A model generated the notes under the pieces. It was not told the origin of the DNA. It did no database searches and was given only the letters and a program-made list of their open reading frames with translations. A stretch of 64,000 nt of DNA, taken from assembly GCA_933207985.1 (NCBI GenBank), contig OW240914.1, positions 208,463,777 to 208,527,776 on the forward strand, written 5' to 3'. The position numbers were made by a program, and so were the translations under genes. Below are positions 33,353 through 44,925 of this stretch, piece by piece. This DNA comes from Pelobates cultripes (taxonomy: Eukaryota; Chordata; Amphibia; Anura; Pelobatidae). The first letter of the stretch is position 1. The number at the start of each line of letters is the position of its first letter.

Positions 33353-33482
33353 CAGGAATAGCCATCCTTTGGTACTCCAGATGTTGTGGACTAAACCTCC
33401 CCTGATGCCTGCATTATGGCTGTAAAAACATTAAGGGGAATGTAAGCTACACCATCTGGAGTGCCGGAGGTTGATATCCTCT
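33353..33482. mobile_element. hAT-type MITE, about 130 bp
   Basis: Imperfect inverted ends CAGGAATAGCCATCCTTTGG and CCGGAGGTTGATATCCTCTG share the TACTCCAGATG / CATCTGGAGTG block. TAGTAGTCC words flank the right end in tandem. No ORF. Confidence 0.7.
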
Positions 33483-33599
33483 GTAGTAGTCCCTGTAGTA
33501 GTCCTTAGCATAGGGGAGCTATATGCATCCATTAAAACATCTTGCACCCCCATGTGGCTCAGAATTGAACAAACTACTGAATGGGAGGCCACACACAAG

Positions 33600-34341
33600 G
33601 GGGTCGTGTGGCTCCCATTACGGATTGCAACATTGTATCTACCCTAGGTTAATGGGTTTTCAGGGTGGCCGCCGTTCGGATACCGACCACGCGGTGGCGG
33701 CCATATTGGATCCTTTGTTAGCCCAGCGGTGTTTGGTCGTCGTGCGCCTGGAACCAATCGGTTACTCGATGGCACGAACACCGGTCATTCGGTAGTTTCC
33801 TACAAATAGTCCATTCGTCTGTTTTCTTGTATGTGTATATTGACCATTGTTTTGTGTGGCGTTAAGCTAATTGTGCTGGGATATGAGCGGTAGTTTCCTG
33901 AACTATGCGCTCAGATCCCAGCAATCTATACAGAGGTCATTCGACTAAATGGCACGAATAACGTGCAAGTTATGTATCTTTAAGTAAAAAGCCTGGTTCT
34001 GCTGTACAGAGGAATAATCCTAATAATTCTTATGGAGTATCCCTCTTGTACAGCAGTGCATGGTGGGAGAAATGTCCTGTATGTTAGGTTCCCCATGTAG
34101 TCCCCTACTGTACAACCACTGTAAAGTGATTAAAGAAACCCCTTGCATGGGGAACCACATAAATACTGGAGCTTGTGAATAAAAACCTCAGTTGACTCCC
34201 AGCCTCTGTGTCATCTAGTTCTTGGGAGGGAAGGATTCTTATAACGCTACCGGGATTATTGTATGCTGTACCTGATTCCCTGGATTATTGTATGCTTTTC
34301 CTGTCTACCAGCGGAGATACTGTGGATTATACTACCTCTCC
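33600..34341 (+). mobile_element. Candidate LTR of an endogenous retroelement
   Basis: A long non-coding block ends with a promoter/polyadenylation-like arrangement: ATAAATACTGG at about 34158, AATAAAAACC at about 34181, then CAGTTGACTCCCAGCCTCTG and a T-rich tail, as in the R-U5 part of LTRs. A GC-rich upstream portion (GGTGGCCGCCGTTCGG, 33664 on) would be U3. I could not find clean TG...CA edges, a primer-binding site or a partner LTR, so this is tentative. Confidence 0.35.
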
Positions 34342-37235
34342 ACCACAAAAGGTGATCTCGTTGATTCGGGCAACTAATTTAAAAGCGTCCCTGAGGGTCA
34401 GCGATTTTGCTGATAAGGGAAAAGGAGAGTTGCTTACTGAGCGGCGTAGACACACCTTTTGACTTGGTTTCGGAAGTGGCTTGGAATTGATAGGGGATTT
34501 TTTTAACACTAGATCTGCAAGGGTCAGACTTGTGAAAGTGGGTCTCTTGCAGGCACACTATGTCGGAGTTTTTGGAGTTCCCTATAAAGTGCGTGGTGTT
34601 TCAATGGGGAGTTCAACCCCCTGACATTATGCGACACTATACACATAGTGGGGTGTTTAGTCCGTGGTCACTGACCCCTCTCCCTGCGCCCACCTCCTCG
34701 GAAACAAAGAAGAAATTAGAAAGGAAAGATGGGGGAGAAAGATAGTTGTGAAAAGACAGTAGCAGTAGAGGACTGCGACTGTGAGCAGTACATAGCTGCG
34801 CTCCTTGGAGCCGGCCAGCTTCGCCCTCCGGCGAAAGAGTTTTGGATTCGAATGCACTGGGTGTGACACCCAGTTCCCTGTGGGGGTCAAGGCATACTCT
34901 GTGGGCCAATTGGTTTGGTTAGCCACACTGTAACATGTGCCAAGTCGTAGGCATGGATTGCTAACATACATTGCTACCATCACTTCCTGAATTGAAACCA
35001 AACATAAAATAAACATATAATGTAAAACATTACAACATAAATTATTGTCACCATTTTTTCCTATTGATTGGACCCTTCTCCCCTGAGAAAAACTTCTGTT
35101 GAGCCTCCCCTGGGCTCGAGGCTGCTGTACTCTGGGCCTTGTCTTATCTGCCTGCATATGTATGGAGATGTTTGGAAATGGGATGGGGGTATGGTAAAGC
35201 CTGTAGTGGCTAGGTGTGGGGGGGGGACATGCTTGACCCTTTGTCTATAACTTAAGTGTAGCTCCTGTTTTCTGTTAGAGAGTGTCGGCTCGATGTCTTT
35301 AAGACTACTCCCCCCTGTGAGTCAAAGTCAGGCCCGTACCCCATCTATCTATGACTCCTGTTTAAATAAAAAGATAGGAAAAAAGGACATAGGGACTGGT
35401 GGGTGGCTAGTGTCCAGTAGCTTGTCTGGCTAAGGCTCTGCTGATATCTAAACCTTCCCCGTTAAAGAGTACCTTATGCGAGGCGTGTCCTTGCCAGGCA
35501 AAGGGGAGAATAGTTTGTACAGCAGGAGCGAGTACTCCAGGTCTGAGCCACTTATTATTATGTTATTATTATATTATTATTTATATAGCGCCAACAAATT
35601 CCACAGCGCTTTCCAGTGGGTGGACAAACAAACAAGTAGTTGTAACCAGACAAGTTGGACACACAGGAACAGAGGGGTTGAGGGCCCTGCTCAATTAGCC
35701 TACTTATAGGAGTGGGTTTAAATAGGCAGACACTGTGATCTTCAAAAGGAGAAAAGGATAGGGCAGGGGGAGTTATGATTTGTTCAAAGGTACATTGAGG
35801 AGAGAGAAGGATGCCTACACCACCTCCTTTACAGTTGAGTCTGGGAGTGTGAGAGTATTGTAGCCCACCAAAACATAACGAGGCAGGAGTAGCGCTATCA
35901 GAGGAGGAGAGCCAGGTCTCTATAAGTGCCGGTAGTGTGAGTGAGTTTGAGATGAAAGGGTGATGTATGGCTGTTGATTTTAAATTACTGCAGATGGAGC
36001 GGGCATTCCAAAGTGCCCACTGAATGTTGGTACGGGAGGGTATTGTGATGAGGTTTGTGGGGTTTCTAGTTTTCTAGTTTTCTTAGTGTATGTAGAGAAG
36101 GTGAAGGGCCCTGGATTGGGAGAGACATCACTAGCTTCTAGAAGCAGGAGGATAGAAAGTGATAGGAGGTGTGAATGGGTTTTGTATGCATGGGGTCTAG
36201 GATGAGATAGATTGTGGGTAGGAGTGAGAGAGTAGAAAAGTTAGTGCAAGGCATGAGATGAGAGAAGGAGGGAGTGTAGCAAAGAGGGGCATATGTAAAT
36301 GTGTATGGGGGTATGAGTGAAGTAGTTGTTGTCTCTGTGTGCCCTTGGGTCGAGACTGTGCTCTTGTGTGTGTCATCGTAGCGATGAAACGCGGGAAGGC
36401 TGGTAGTGTATAAACAGTGGCCAATCTTTAAGTATGTCTGTAGTGGTAACATAGTCCTGGGGTTTGTATCCTTCTCTGCGTGAGCTATATTTTGAATTGC
36501 CCTTCTGGAGGTTCTGCAGCATGTAGCAATGTTCGTTGTCAGTTTCCCCATACCTGCGCATCTCCGCAAGGTCTCGGACCCCGTGTTGTTCAATTAGTTC
36601 TTGAGTGACCCTTGACCTTCGTGGGAGGGAGCAGAACGGTCAGGGGTTTCAGAGAATGGTGACTAACTTTTGGTAACTATTTACAGGTAACTGATGTGCG
36701 GATGTTTAGTGTCTCTGCCTCTTCCAGTCCAGTAAGCACGGGTTTAGCTCCTCTGAGGTTGTAGGCGTAACTGCTGGTTTAATGTCCCAAGTCTTTAGGA
36801 GCCCTAGGCCTTCTTCTATGGTTAGTAAGGAGGCTGTCTGCCCATTGTGGGTGATCAGAAACTGGGTTAGAAGTCTGCAAAAATTTGCACCTCCCTATAT
36901 ACCTCTGCTAGGGATTTGGGGCTTCTACTTGCCCTAAGTATTTCCTCTTTTATATGGTGGTAATGGGCCCGCAGGAGGAAACAGGAGTCCTGGCTGTCTC
37001 CGGACTCGAGATCGCCATCTTGGAGGCCTGCTCTTAACATGGGCTACTTGTGCTGGTTTGTGGACGTAAATAAAGAGGCCGGGTCCCCCTTTCCTTTTCC
37101 TTTGTGGTGAGACATCGTTCCCCGTGGGAGCAATCAGGTTTTTGCGGGTGGGTGTTCGAGTTGGGCACTGCTTGTTTATCCGCCTGTCTCGGAGCTGCGG
37201 TTTCACATAGCCATCATGGTCGCATTTGGCTCTGC
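34325..37235 (-). mobile_element. LINE E: L1/Tx1-type LINE fragments, minus strand
   Basis: On the minus strand an apparent 5-prime UTR with CAAGATGGCG (about 37020) and ORF1 C-terminal traces (about 36960-36600, RASRSPKSLAEVYREVQIFADF) precede an ORF2 endonuclease start (about 34650-34325: NVRGLNSPLKHHALYRELQK). The endonuclease start is followed by frameshifted remnants and VARINEITFCGGEV. Between them an L2-type LINE has been inserted (about 35540-36130 or longer). Only the 5-prime half of this LINE remains. It is disabled throughout. Confidence 0.6.
35540..36130 (-). pseudogene. L2-type LINE, endonuclease joined to 3-prime end
   Basis: In shifting minus-strand frames around 36060-35710: ETWLSSSDSATPASLCFGG, then a HTPRLNCKGGGVG-like block, typical of the L2/CR1-clade endonuclease. 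After PISRLIEQGPQP the sequence passes straight into a characteristic 3-prime end (GCGCTGTGGAATTTGTTGG, GCGCTATATAAATAATAAT; 35600-35545) with TAA/ATT repeats. The reverse transcriptase is missing, so this is an internally deleted copy. Confidence 0.7.
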
Positions 37236-37237
37236 TC

Positions 37238-38478
37238 CCTCCAGTGTCTCCTTTTCTAATGATATCTCCTTCTCTCGTCCTGTCTAGGTTGGAGTCCCCC
37301 AAGGCTCTGTCCTTGGTCCCCTTCTGTTTTCTCTTTATACTGCCTCTCTTGGCAAACTTATTACCTCATTTGGATTCCTCTACCACCTGTACGCTAATGA
37401 CACCCATAAATATCTCTCCTCCCCGGACCTCTCCCCTGCCCTCCTGCAACATCACTGCTTGCCTTTCTTCCATCTCTGACTGGATGTCCTCCTGCTTTCT
37501 GAAACTCAGTCTCTCTAAAACAGAGCCCCCTGTCTTTCCTCCTCCTAAAACTGATCATCCTCTTTCACTCGCACTTCAAGTTAGTGGTATCCCCATAAGT
37601 CCATCCTTGGAAGCGTGCTGTCTTGGCGTCATACTTGATTCTGGCCTCACCTTTGAGCCTCACATCCAGTATGTTGCCAAATCCTGTAGATTCCATCTTA
37701 AAAACATAGCCTGCATCTGCCCCTTTCTTACACAAGATAATTTCCTGCATTAATTATTGTAACCCTCTCCTAATTGGTCTTCCCAAAAGCCATATTGCCC
37801 CACTACAGTCTGTAATGAATGCTACCACCAGACTGATTTTCCTCTCTAGTTGGTTCTCTCACACCTCACCTGTCTGTCAGTCCTTACATTGGCTTCCTGT
37901 ATCCTATAGGAGTCAATTCGAAATGCTATCCCACACCTATAAAGCAGTGAACAATTCTAGCCCCTCTTATATCTCTTCACAGATCCATAGGTATGCCCCT
38001 TCTCAGTCTCTCTGCCCGTGACCTTCTCCTGTCCGCTGCTCACACCCGTACGGCCAACTCACGCTTGCAGGACTTCTTGCATATGGCTCCCTTAGGCTAT
38101 GGAATAGCCTAACTACTGCCATCAGACTCTCCCCTAGTCTTTAATCATTTAAGAAGTGCCTTAAAACCCATCTCTTTAGGAAAGCTTATGGCCTCCCAGA
38201 GTAACCTCTACCTCACATACCTGTCTCTTGCGCTCTCCTAAAGGGCAGCACTTTACTCTCTCCTCCAGCTCTGTTTCACTCCCACCTTATTTGATTGTTA
38301 TTTACTGTCCTAATGTGTTTCATACCCCACTTCCTATAGACTGTAAGCTTGTTTGAGCAGGGTCCTCTTCAACCTATCGTTCCTGTAAGTTTTCTTGTAA
38401 TTGTCCAATTTATAGTTAAATTCCCCCTCTCATAATATTGTAAAGCGCTACAGAATCTGTTGGTGCTATATCAATGGC

Positions 38479-38517
<39 letters not shown>
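37238..38517 (+). pseudogene. L2-type LINE, reverse transcriptase and 3-prime end
   Basis: Translation across frames gives [20 protein letters not shown] (37290-37350), the RT block B of L2/CR1 elements, then [13 protein letters not shown], where the catalytic YADD has become YAND, then typical downstream text (HLKNIACICPFLT; WLPVSYRSQFEMLSHTYKAV; KCLKTHLFRKAYG). The 3-prime end reads AAAGCGCTACAGAATCTGTT and GGTGCTATATCAATGG, followed by (TAA)n at 38479-38517, the usual L2 tail. Frameshifts are numerous. It is oriented opposite to the L2 copy at 35540. Confidence 0.85.
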
Positions 38518-38518
<1 letters not shown>

Positions 38519-38598
38519 TTGCTGTCCAATTACAGACTTCCCAATACAGCTCAATGAGAAGTCTTTGTAAGTCAGGTGCTCTGGGCAATTGTTGCCTC

Positions 38599-39152
38599 TT
38601 AAAGGAACACTATAGTCACCTAAATTACTTTAGCTAAATAAAGCAGTTTTAGTGTATAGCTCATTCCCCTGCAATTTCACTGCTCAATTCACTGTCATTT
38701 AGGAGTTAAATCACTTTGTTTCTGTTTATGCAGCCCTACCCACACCTTCCCTGGCTATGATTGACAGAGCCTGCATGAAAAAAAACTGGTTTCACTTTCA
38801 AACAGATGTAATTTACCTTAAATAATTGTATCTCAATCTTTAAATTGAACTTTAATCAAATACAGGAGGCTCTTGCAGGGTCTAGCAAGATATTAACATA
38901 GCAGGGGATAAGAAAATCTTAATTAAACAGAACTTGCAATAAAGAAAGCCTAAATAGGGCTCTCTTTACAGGAAGTGTTTATGGAAGGCTGTGCAAGTCA
39001 CATGCAGGGAGGTGTGACTAGGGTTCATAAACAAAGGGATTTAACTCCTAAATGGCAGAGGATTGAGCAGTGAGGCTGCAGGGGCATGTGCTATACACCA
39101 AAACTGCTTCATTAAGCTAAGGTTGTTCAGGTAACTATAGTGTCCCTTTAAG
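38599..39152. mobile_element. piggyBac-type MITE, 554 bp, TTAA ends
   Basis: Inverted ends of about 60 bp: TTAAAGGAACACTATAGTCA at the left, and the right end read inward TTAAAGGGACACTATAGTTA. Both continue with TTAGCT...AA(G)CAGTTTT.GTGTATAG. The element is bounded by TTAA on both sides, the target of piggyBac-group transposases. Largely self-complementary, no ORF. Confidence 0.88.
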
Positions 39153-39443
39153 GTCAGCTGCATGTTAAGAAGGAAGGGGATACCAGAAACCTGTCAAGTG
39201 CCCTGTGGGATCTTAATCCTTCTCTGGTCATATGTCAGAATTTTGCACAACCAGATAATACAATGTAAATTTATTTTACCCCCAATAGGCTTATATGTGC
39301 TCATACAGCACTAGTGAAGTAATAACTAATTGCCTATGCATCTCTGTAAGGGCTTGGGAGTGCAGGAATGCCCTTGGATCATCATGGAGCAAATATATCA
39401 GAGCTATTTTCTTTTTTTAACTTGCTTCTTCTGCAGTACATTT

Positions 39444-39990
39444 TAAAGGTACACTATAGGTACCCGGATCACTTCCTCTCATTGAAGTTTTCTTAATGCA
39501 CTGTCCCGGTTCTTTTAACCCTGCAGCTGAACACATTGCATTTTTAGAGAAACTGCAGTGTTTACATTACAGGGTTAAGACTTACTCTACTGGCTGTGTA
39601 CCAGACAACCACTAGGAGTGCTTTCTGCAGTTTCACAGCGTTTAACTCCTTAAAATAATGCTGGACGTTCTCACACTTTTCCTTAGGACATCCACAATCT
39701 TGCAAATCCACATTGATTCAATTACATTTAAAAAATTTTTTACATAGTTACATGGCTGAAAAGAGACATGCATTCATCAAGTTCAGCCTTCCTCACATTT
39801 GTTTTTTGCTGTTGATCCAATGCTTTCCTATGGGGAAGGCTTAATGCATGTGGGACTTGCCGCGCATACACAATAGGTTCCCCATTGTACTGACGTCGGA
39901 GGAGGTGGAGACGGAGCCAGTGCCGAGGGACCTCTGCACTGGAAACAGATAAGTGTACAAAATTGTACTTATATTTAATACTTCAGTCAC
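39444..39990. mobile_element. MITE-like sequence related to 16686
   Basis: It starts TTTTAAAGGTACACTATAGG and continues with ACCCGGATCACTTCCTCTCA and TTGAAG, the same order as at 16686. A shared GCTTTCCTATGGGGAAGG and a CpG-rich GTACTGACGTCGGAGG segment follow. An unrelated segment (39733-39800, CATAGTTACATGGCTGAAAA...) appears inserted. The right end is not defined. Confidence 0.55.
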
Positions 39991-40680
39991 CGGGTGATGG
40001 ACAATATAAAGGTTGGAATATAGCTTCTTTTTTCTTTTTTTTTTTTACCTTTTATTGAACATTTTTGTTATCTCAAAAATACATTTTAATTAGTGTTTTA
40101 ATAGCATTCATTAGTAAGAGAGAATGAGGCACTGTGAATGTTCTGCAACTAATATTTATATTGTGTATAGACTAAAATAAGCTTTACTAATTAGTTTCAA
40201 TAAAGCTTGAAAACTATATATTTAGTCTAAGTAATTAAAAATATTATTCTTTTTAACTGACTTTAACTGACTAGTTTTAGAGATTTTTTTTAAAAATACC
40301 TAGTTATATGAATTACATTTTATTGCTGGCTTAGTATGTATTGTACATCTCTAAACTGCATAGATTCTGACATACTTCATAAATGGATACTGTCAGCAAT
40401 CTTTTTTTATTATTATGGGGTGTAATAAAGTTCCCTGTGATTATTTATGGAACACAGCTAATCTTGTAGTATTGCAGATCTGTCGCTTCATTCCTGACCC
40501 AGGGGAAAATGCTTCTATTGCTAATGTAAGATAAAACAACATTGTGATAGATGGGTTACACACAAGGTCTGGAAAATGAACAATGTATCTGTGTTTCTTT
40601 GCAGTGCTGGTGTATTCCTTGCAATAATTATCTGAGTTATCATTAAAGAAACACTAACATTTAATATATATTCTGATGTC
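39991..40680. other. Non-coding AT-rich DNA
   Basis: It contains a T-run (40028-40050) next to CCTTTTATTGAACATTTTTG, which could be the A-tail of a minus-strand retroposon. Otherwise nothing is recognised. Confidence 0.35.
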
Positions 40681-40712
40681 CTGATGAAAGTCTGTGTGTA
40701 ACAGACTGAAAC
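40681..40712 (+). ncRNA. Hammerhead-like motif with canonical CUGAUGA core
   Basis: CTGATGA (40681-40687) is the exact hammerhead core. Stem II AGTCTGT/ACAGACT is perfect around GTGTA, and GAAAC follows at 40708-40712. One extra A precedes stem II. Stem III and stem I are poor (the expected GT after GAAACNN is missing), so it is a decayed copy. The sequence downstream (GGGAGTGCTATCTGGATC) appears again in inverted orientation at about 41010, placing the motif at the edge of a palindromic repeat. Confidence 0.5.
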
Positions 40713-40726
40713 ATCGATTTATTTTT

Positions 40727-41058
40727 AAGCTAATTAAAATCTAAGTTTTATTTACAAGTCCTGGGAGTGCTATCTGGATCATTTGTTCCTATATACATAT
40801 ACATATATTTTAAAGGTAGAGTAGGGGTACCCAAAAGGTAGATCCCCAGATGTTGTAGAATTACAACTTCCATGATGCTTTGCATGTCTTTAGAATGAAT
40901 TAGAATGACAGAGCATCATGGAAGCTGTAATTCTACAACATCTGGGGATCTACCTTTTGGGTACCCCTACTCTACCTTTAAAATATAGGTATATAGGAAC
41001 AAATGATCCAGATAGCACTCCCAGGACTTGTAAATAAAACTTAGCTTTTAATTAGCTT
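40727..41058. mobile_element. Nested palindrome (332 bp) with hAT-type MITE at its centre
   Basis: Outer arms: AAGCTAATTAAAATCTAAG and TCCTGGGAGTGCTATCTGG at 40727-40812, with exact complements at about 40980-41058. Inner arms: AGAGTAGGGGTACCCAAAAG through TGTAGAATTACA at 40815-40870, with complements up to 40975. The inner element looks like a palindromic MITE. The outer arms look like two PLE-type ends in inverted orientation. Confidence 0.85.
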
Positions 41059-41227
41059 AAAAAAACATCATCTCAGCTTTCAGGAACACTCTATCACATT
41101 TTCTTTCTCTGAAACAGAAATGTTTTCATTGTTAGACTGCAGGGACAGGTTCTATGCATCAAAATCACTTTATTAAATGGATGGATATTTTAGTATATAG
41201 AGTATCCCTTTAAGAAATATTGCAAAC

Positions 41228-42625
41228 GGGGTGGGGCCATCACCTGAGCGGAATGGACGACACTCATTGAAGCTCCCGATACTCGGCGACTCACCAGAGC
41301 TAATCTTAAGTCCCACAGTGCCATCCAAGGGTGTGACAACTTGCCTTAACACCCCTCAGATGTGTGCCACATGCTGATGCAATTTCTATACCAGTAATCG
41401 GGTAAGAAAACATGGCAAAGATCTGGGGCCTACCTCGAGTTCCGCACCACAGTAAGGCAACTACAGCCGCAGCTCCATACTCACCCAAGGCTCTGAGCAT
41501 AATTCCCATGAGAGAAACTGACACCATGGACAAGAGATCTCAAAGACCACAACTGGATGTGAGTAAAGACACCCTGAATATTGTGGAAATACTACAATGC
41601 CATGCAACATTTAAGATGGTGGCCTCGCCAGACCACAGCCGAAGCCCAAACGGGTTGGAGGGGACTACGGAAGTATCGATGGAGCCCCCCAAAACCCGAT
41701 CACCTCAGGCAGAGATGACAAATAGAAATAATATAACTCCTGCCACTAAGACATAGCAGTCTTACTACAGGAATTGCAACAGATTCATGCTGTGGACCTA
41801 GATCTGATAAGGACCGAAGTTCAAGCTGTGACAGCATGCACTCAGGCATCTGAAGAATAGACTTGAGGCAAGAGATACAGGGCCTAAAAGAAACTGTCTG
41901 CATACTGTTGACCTCCCAATCTTCTCTCACAACCATCGTGGAAATTGTCCAAAGACCATACCAGGTGCAATAACCTCAAGATTCGAGGTATCCCTGATTC
42001 CATTTGCCCAGCAGAACTGCCTCATTACATCAGACACCTCCCCACCACACTCATACCACAAGCTCAGGCAAAAAAGATTACATTTGATGGCTTCTTCCGA
42101 ACCAGAAAACCCAAGCAAGCACCAGCTTCAGCCTCCCAGGATGTTATTCTCCAATGTCAATCCTAAATGACAAAAAAATAATTTTGGCAGCAGTCAGGGG
42201 AAAGACCCTGCTTCCCTTCGAGTTGTCTCAACTCACCTTCTATCGAGATCTAACGCGCAATACTCTACTATGGTACCGATCACTAGAACCAGTGACAAGT
42301 CAATTACGTGCAGCAAGTATTGAATACCGAGGAATCCTGCCAAGAGCCCTAACGGTAACCAAGTAAGGAATTCCATTGAGACTTACCTCACTGACGGAAA
42401 CTGACTCTTTTCTCCAAGCACTGGGGATTCACACAAGACCGATGACACCCGCAACCCCCTCTACATCACGCATATGGGATCCAGAGAGAATAATACCTTT
42501 CACTCCTAGAGGTGGAGAGAAGTGAGGGACACCAACCTGAGGCGGTGCAAGCATAATGTTTTGTTTAGAATACATGCCTAAATAGTCCTCATTGGGGTAT
42601 ATGAAATAAAAAAGAGGAAAAAACA
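41228..42625 (+). mobile_element. LINE F: 5-prime UTR and ORF1 only
   Basis: It starts GGGGTGGGGCCATCACC, a typical G-rich L1/Tx1 5-prime end. An ORF1 broken by stops follows: an N-terminal Ser/Pro-rich part (41412-41756), NNLKIRGIPDSICPAELPHY (41960-42020; the RRNNLR.RGIPE block of ORF1) and LTFYRDLTRNTLLWYRSLEP with LRAASIEYRGILP (42230-42330; the C-terminal domain). No endonuclease or RT follows. A-rich sequence near 42600-42620 may be the 3-prime end. In the family ORF1 protein binds RNA and forms trimers. Confidence 0.7.
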
Positions 42626-42812
42626 AAGGAATATAATTGTGCAGTATTTTGAACTGAAGATGATATAAGTAAAATGTTAAATGTGCACTCACACTTTTTA
42701 GGAGCTTACAGCTTAAGCGCCTGGGCGAAATAATCCCCGCCTAAAGTGCAAGGTAGATTCTATGTATTGACATGGTGGTGGGAGGTATCTTCAAAAAAAA
42801 GATAAAAATCAT

Positions 42813-43078
42813 ATATAGTGAAGTATGTAGAGCTATGGAGCATGGGTAGGTGTGAATAAAAAATGTGCACTCACATAAAATGGAGCCTATATATACATAT
42901 ATAGGACGAGACAAATATATCTACTGAGAACTACCATCTTCACCTAAATCCTTGAGTGGGGATCATACCACTTTACACGCTATCTTTGGAGCCATATCTA
43001 TAGCTCCATTACATGTGAGTGCACATTTTATATTCACACCTATCCCTGCTCCATAGCTCTACATACTTCACCATATAC
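42813..43078. repeat. Inverted repeat / foldback, about 266 bp
   Basis: TATATAGTGAAGTATGTAGA through AATGTGCACTCACAT (42813-42877) is the reverse complement of 43013-43078. A spacer of about 135 bp holds ATATACATATATAGG. No ORF. Probably a MITE. Confidence 0.85.
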
Positions 43079-43492
43079 AAATTGTATCTTTCTTATCTCA
43101 CTTTCAAGTAAAAACTTTAGCATCCATAATCTGGGTGACTGAAAAGAAACAAGCATCACTTGACATTTTTTTTTTTAAACCAGCAAGCAAACCCTTTCAA
43201 ATAAATATACAAAACAAGATAAAACAAGAAAAACGTTGAAAAGTAATTAATAAGCATTTATAAACATACTATAAATTTGGTCAGATTGCATTATTGGGCA
43301 CACCTCAGAGGTAGGAGGGTTTCTTCTGCCTGTCCCCCTCACTACCCATCCACCTTAGTTTCAAATGAGTCCACTAATGACAGAAACAGTGCATCATAAT
43401 GCAACAGCAGGAGAGAGATAGCATACACCAGAGACTGCTCTACAAGACCACACTGATCAGACTACCTCTCTTCTCCTCCTGTCAGGATGTTG
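43079..43492. other. Non-coding DNA, nothing recognised
   Basis: No gene or repeat boundary is evident. Confidence 0.35.
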
Positions 43493-44499
43493 CTGTTATG
43501 CTACTTGGGTGATTTGGATTGGAACTCAACTGCAGCTTGTAAAACTCCCTAATTACAATTGTGAAGAGACTGAGAATCTTTAAAGTATCAATACTGTAGC
43601 TTTAAGAAAAGAGAGAATTGCTGGTTACTTGATTCAACCGAAGTTTTAATAAGTGTTAAACTTAAATGAATTGCATTTAAGCAATAATCCAATAAGAAGA
43701 AGTGCAAGTAATCAACAACACAAAGTTCATTATTAAGTATTTCTTCAGAGATGCATTAAGTAACATTCTTTAAGTTCATGAAAATAATCTTCAATAGAAA
43801 CAATAAGCAAGTAGCTGAGAATATTTGCAAAGCAGGAACAGTTCATAGTGAATAAGCATGATGGGAGTTGTCCTCCATGTAATTAGTAGCTTGAAGCACT
43901 GAGTATATTTGCAAAGCAAGGAACAGTTCATTGTGATTAAGCATTATGGGAGTTGTCCTCCATATAATTAGTAGTTTGAAGCAATGAAGATTTGAGTAAG
44001 CAAGAAACAGTTCATAGTGAATAAACATGATGGGAGTTGTCCTCCATATAATTAGTAGTTTGAAGCAATGAAGATTTGAGTAAGCAAGCATTAGTTCATT
44101 ATTAAATGATATTGTAGACAAATAGCTGAAAGATATACTTAAGGTTAATCTGAGTAGTCCTCCAATAGTTTAAGGATATGGTCCACTTGTAAAGCAAGTG
44201 AGTTTCCGTTCTCCAGTAATCCTCTATGACATAATCCTCTAGTCCAGAAGGCCAGGACGACTTCAGAGTTTGTAGAGCCGGCGTGTCCCAGGAGCCGGCG
44301 TGCATATTTGGAAGTAGGACCCACATTGCCAGAGTCTGTGGAGAGGTAAGTCTGGCGGAAGTAGCTCCCAGTATTACCAAGCCCCCTCTCTCTGGCGCGG
44401 TCTCCCTAAATATAGTTAGAGCCGCGTCAGAGGGGGGCGCGGTCGGGCTCCGCACAGCGAAGTGCCGAACCCGGAAGTGTTACCGCATGACAGTTGCAA
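43493..44499 (-). mobile_element. Candidate LTR with internal tandem repeat
   Basis: The block runs from TGTTGCTGTTATG to TTACCGCATGACA, so both strands show TG...CA edges. On the minus strand a CpG-rich start with TATATTTAGGGAG (about 44415, TATA-like) would be U3/R. The flanking pentamers do not match, and no retroviral genes or partner LTR exist here. It could equally be another GC-rich promoter-bearing repeat. Confidence 0.35.
43826..44103. repeat. 84-bp tandem repeat, about 3.3 units
   Basis: CAGTTCATAGTGAATAA and GGGAGTTGTCCTCCATATAA recur with spacings of 85, 84 and 84 bp (GTTC at 43841, 43926, 44010, 44094). It lies inside the candidate LTR. Confidence 0.92.
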
Positions 44500-44586
44500 G
44501 GTGAAGAGGTCTTCCAGTTACACATGTTTACATTTATCAAGCCTGCCCAAAGCAATTTTCCATCGTTCCTAGGGATAGGACACTAA

Positions 44587-44925
44587 TGCCTCATTTCCAC
44601 TGAGCGGATCAGTTCGAGTCGGTACAGTTTGGAAGGTTTAGAATGGTCCAGCCCATTCTGGTGAGTGTTTCCACTGCAAGCCAGACCTTCAGGAGCCATG
44701 CAGGGTTTAGAAAAAATGCTCTTCCTGTCCACCAATCAATGGATTGTATAGTAGCTCCACCCTAACCAAACCGTTCCATTTCCTACGGCCCTACATCTGA
44801 AGCAGGACCCTGAATGGATTGGTACGGTTCGCTTATATGGACCACTTTCATAATGGAAACACCCAAAATAGAGAACCGTACCGAACCGAACTGAACCGAT
44901 CCGCTCAGTGGAAATGAAGCATTAT
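44587..44925. mobile_element. MITE, about 340 bp
   Basis: The terminal inverted repeats AATGCCTCATTTCCACTGAG with CGGATC, and GATCCG with CTCAGTGGAAATGAAGCATT, are nearly perfect. Inner GGTACGGTT/AACCGTACC-type segments also pair. No transposase. Superfamily not certain (hAT or Harbinger-like). Confidence 0.8.

Noticed and set aside
36138..36593. 151-codon minus-strand frame as a host gene
   Set aside because: Thr/Ser/Pro-rich without a domain, and it lies between LINE E ORF1 remnants and the L2 endonuclease; most likely L2 5-prime sequence.
43826..44103. 84-bp repeats as a CRISPR or satellite gene cluster
   Set aside because: The repeats are contiguous with no spacers; it is a simple tandem repeat.
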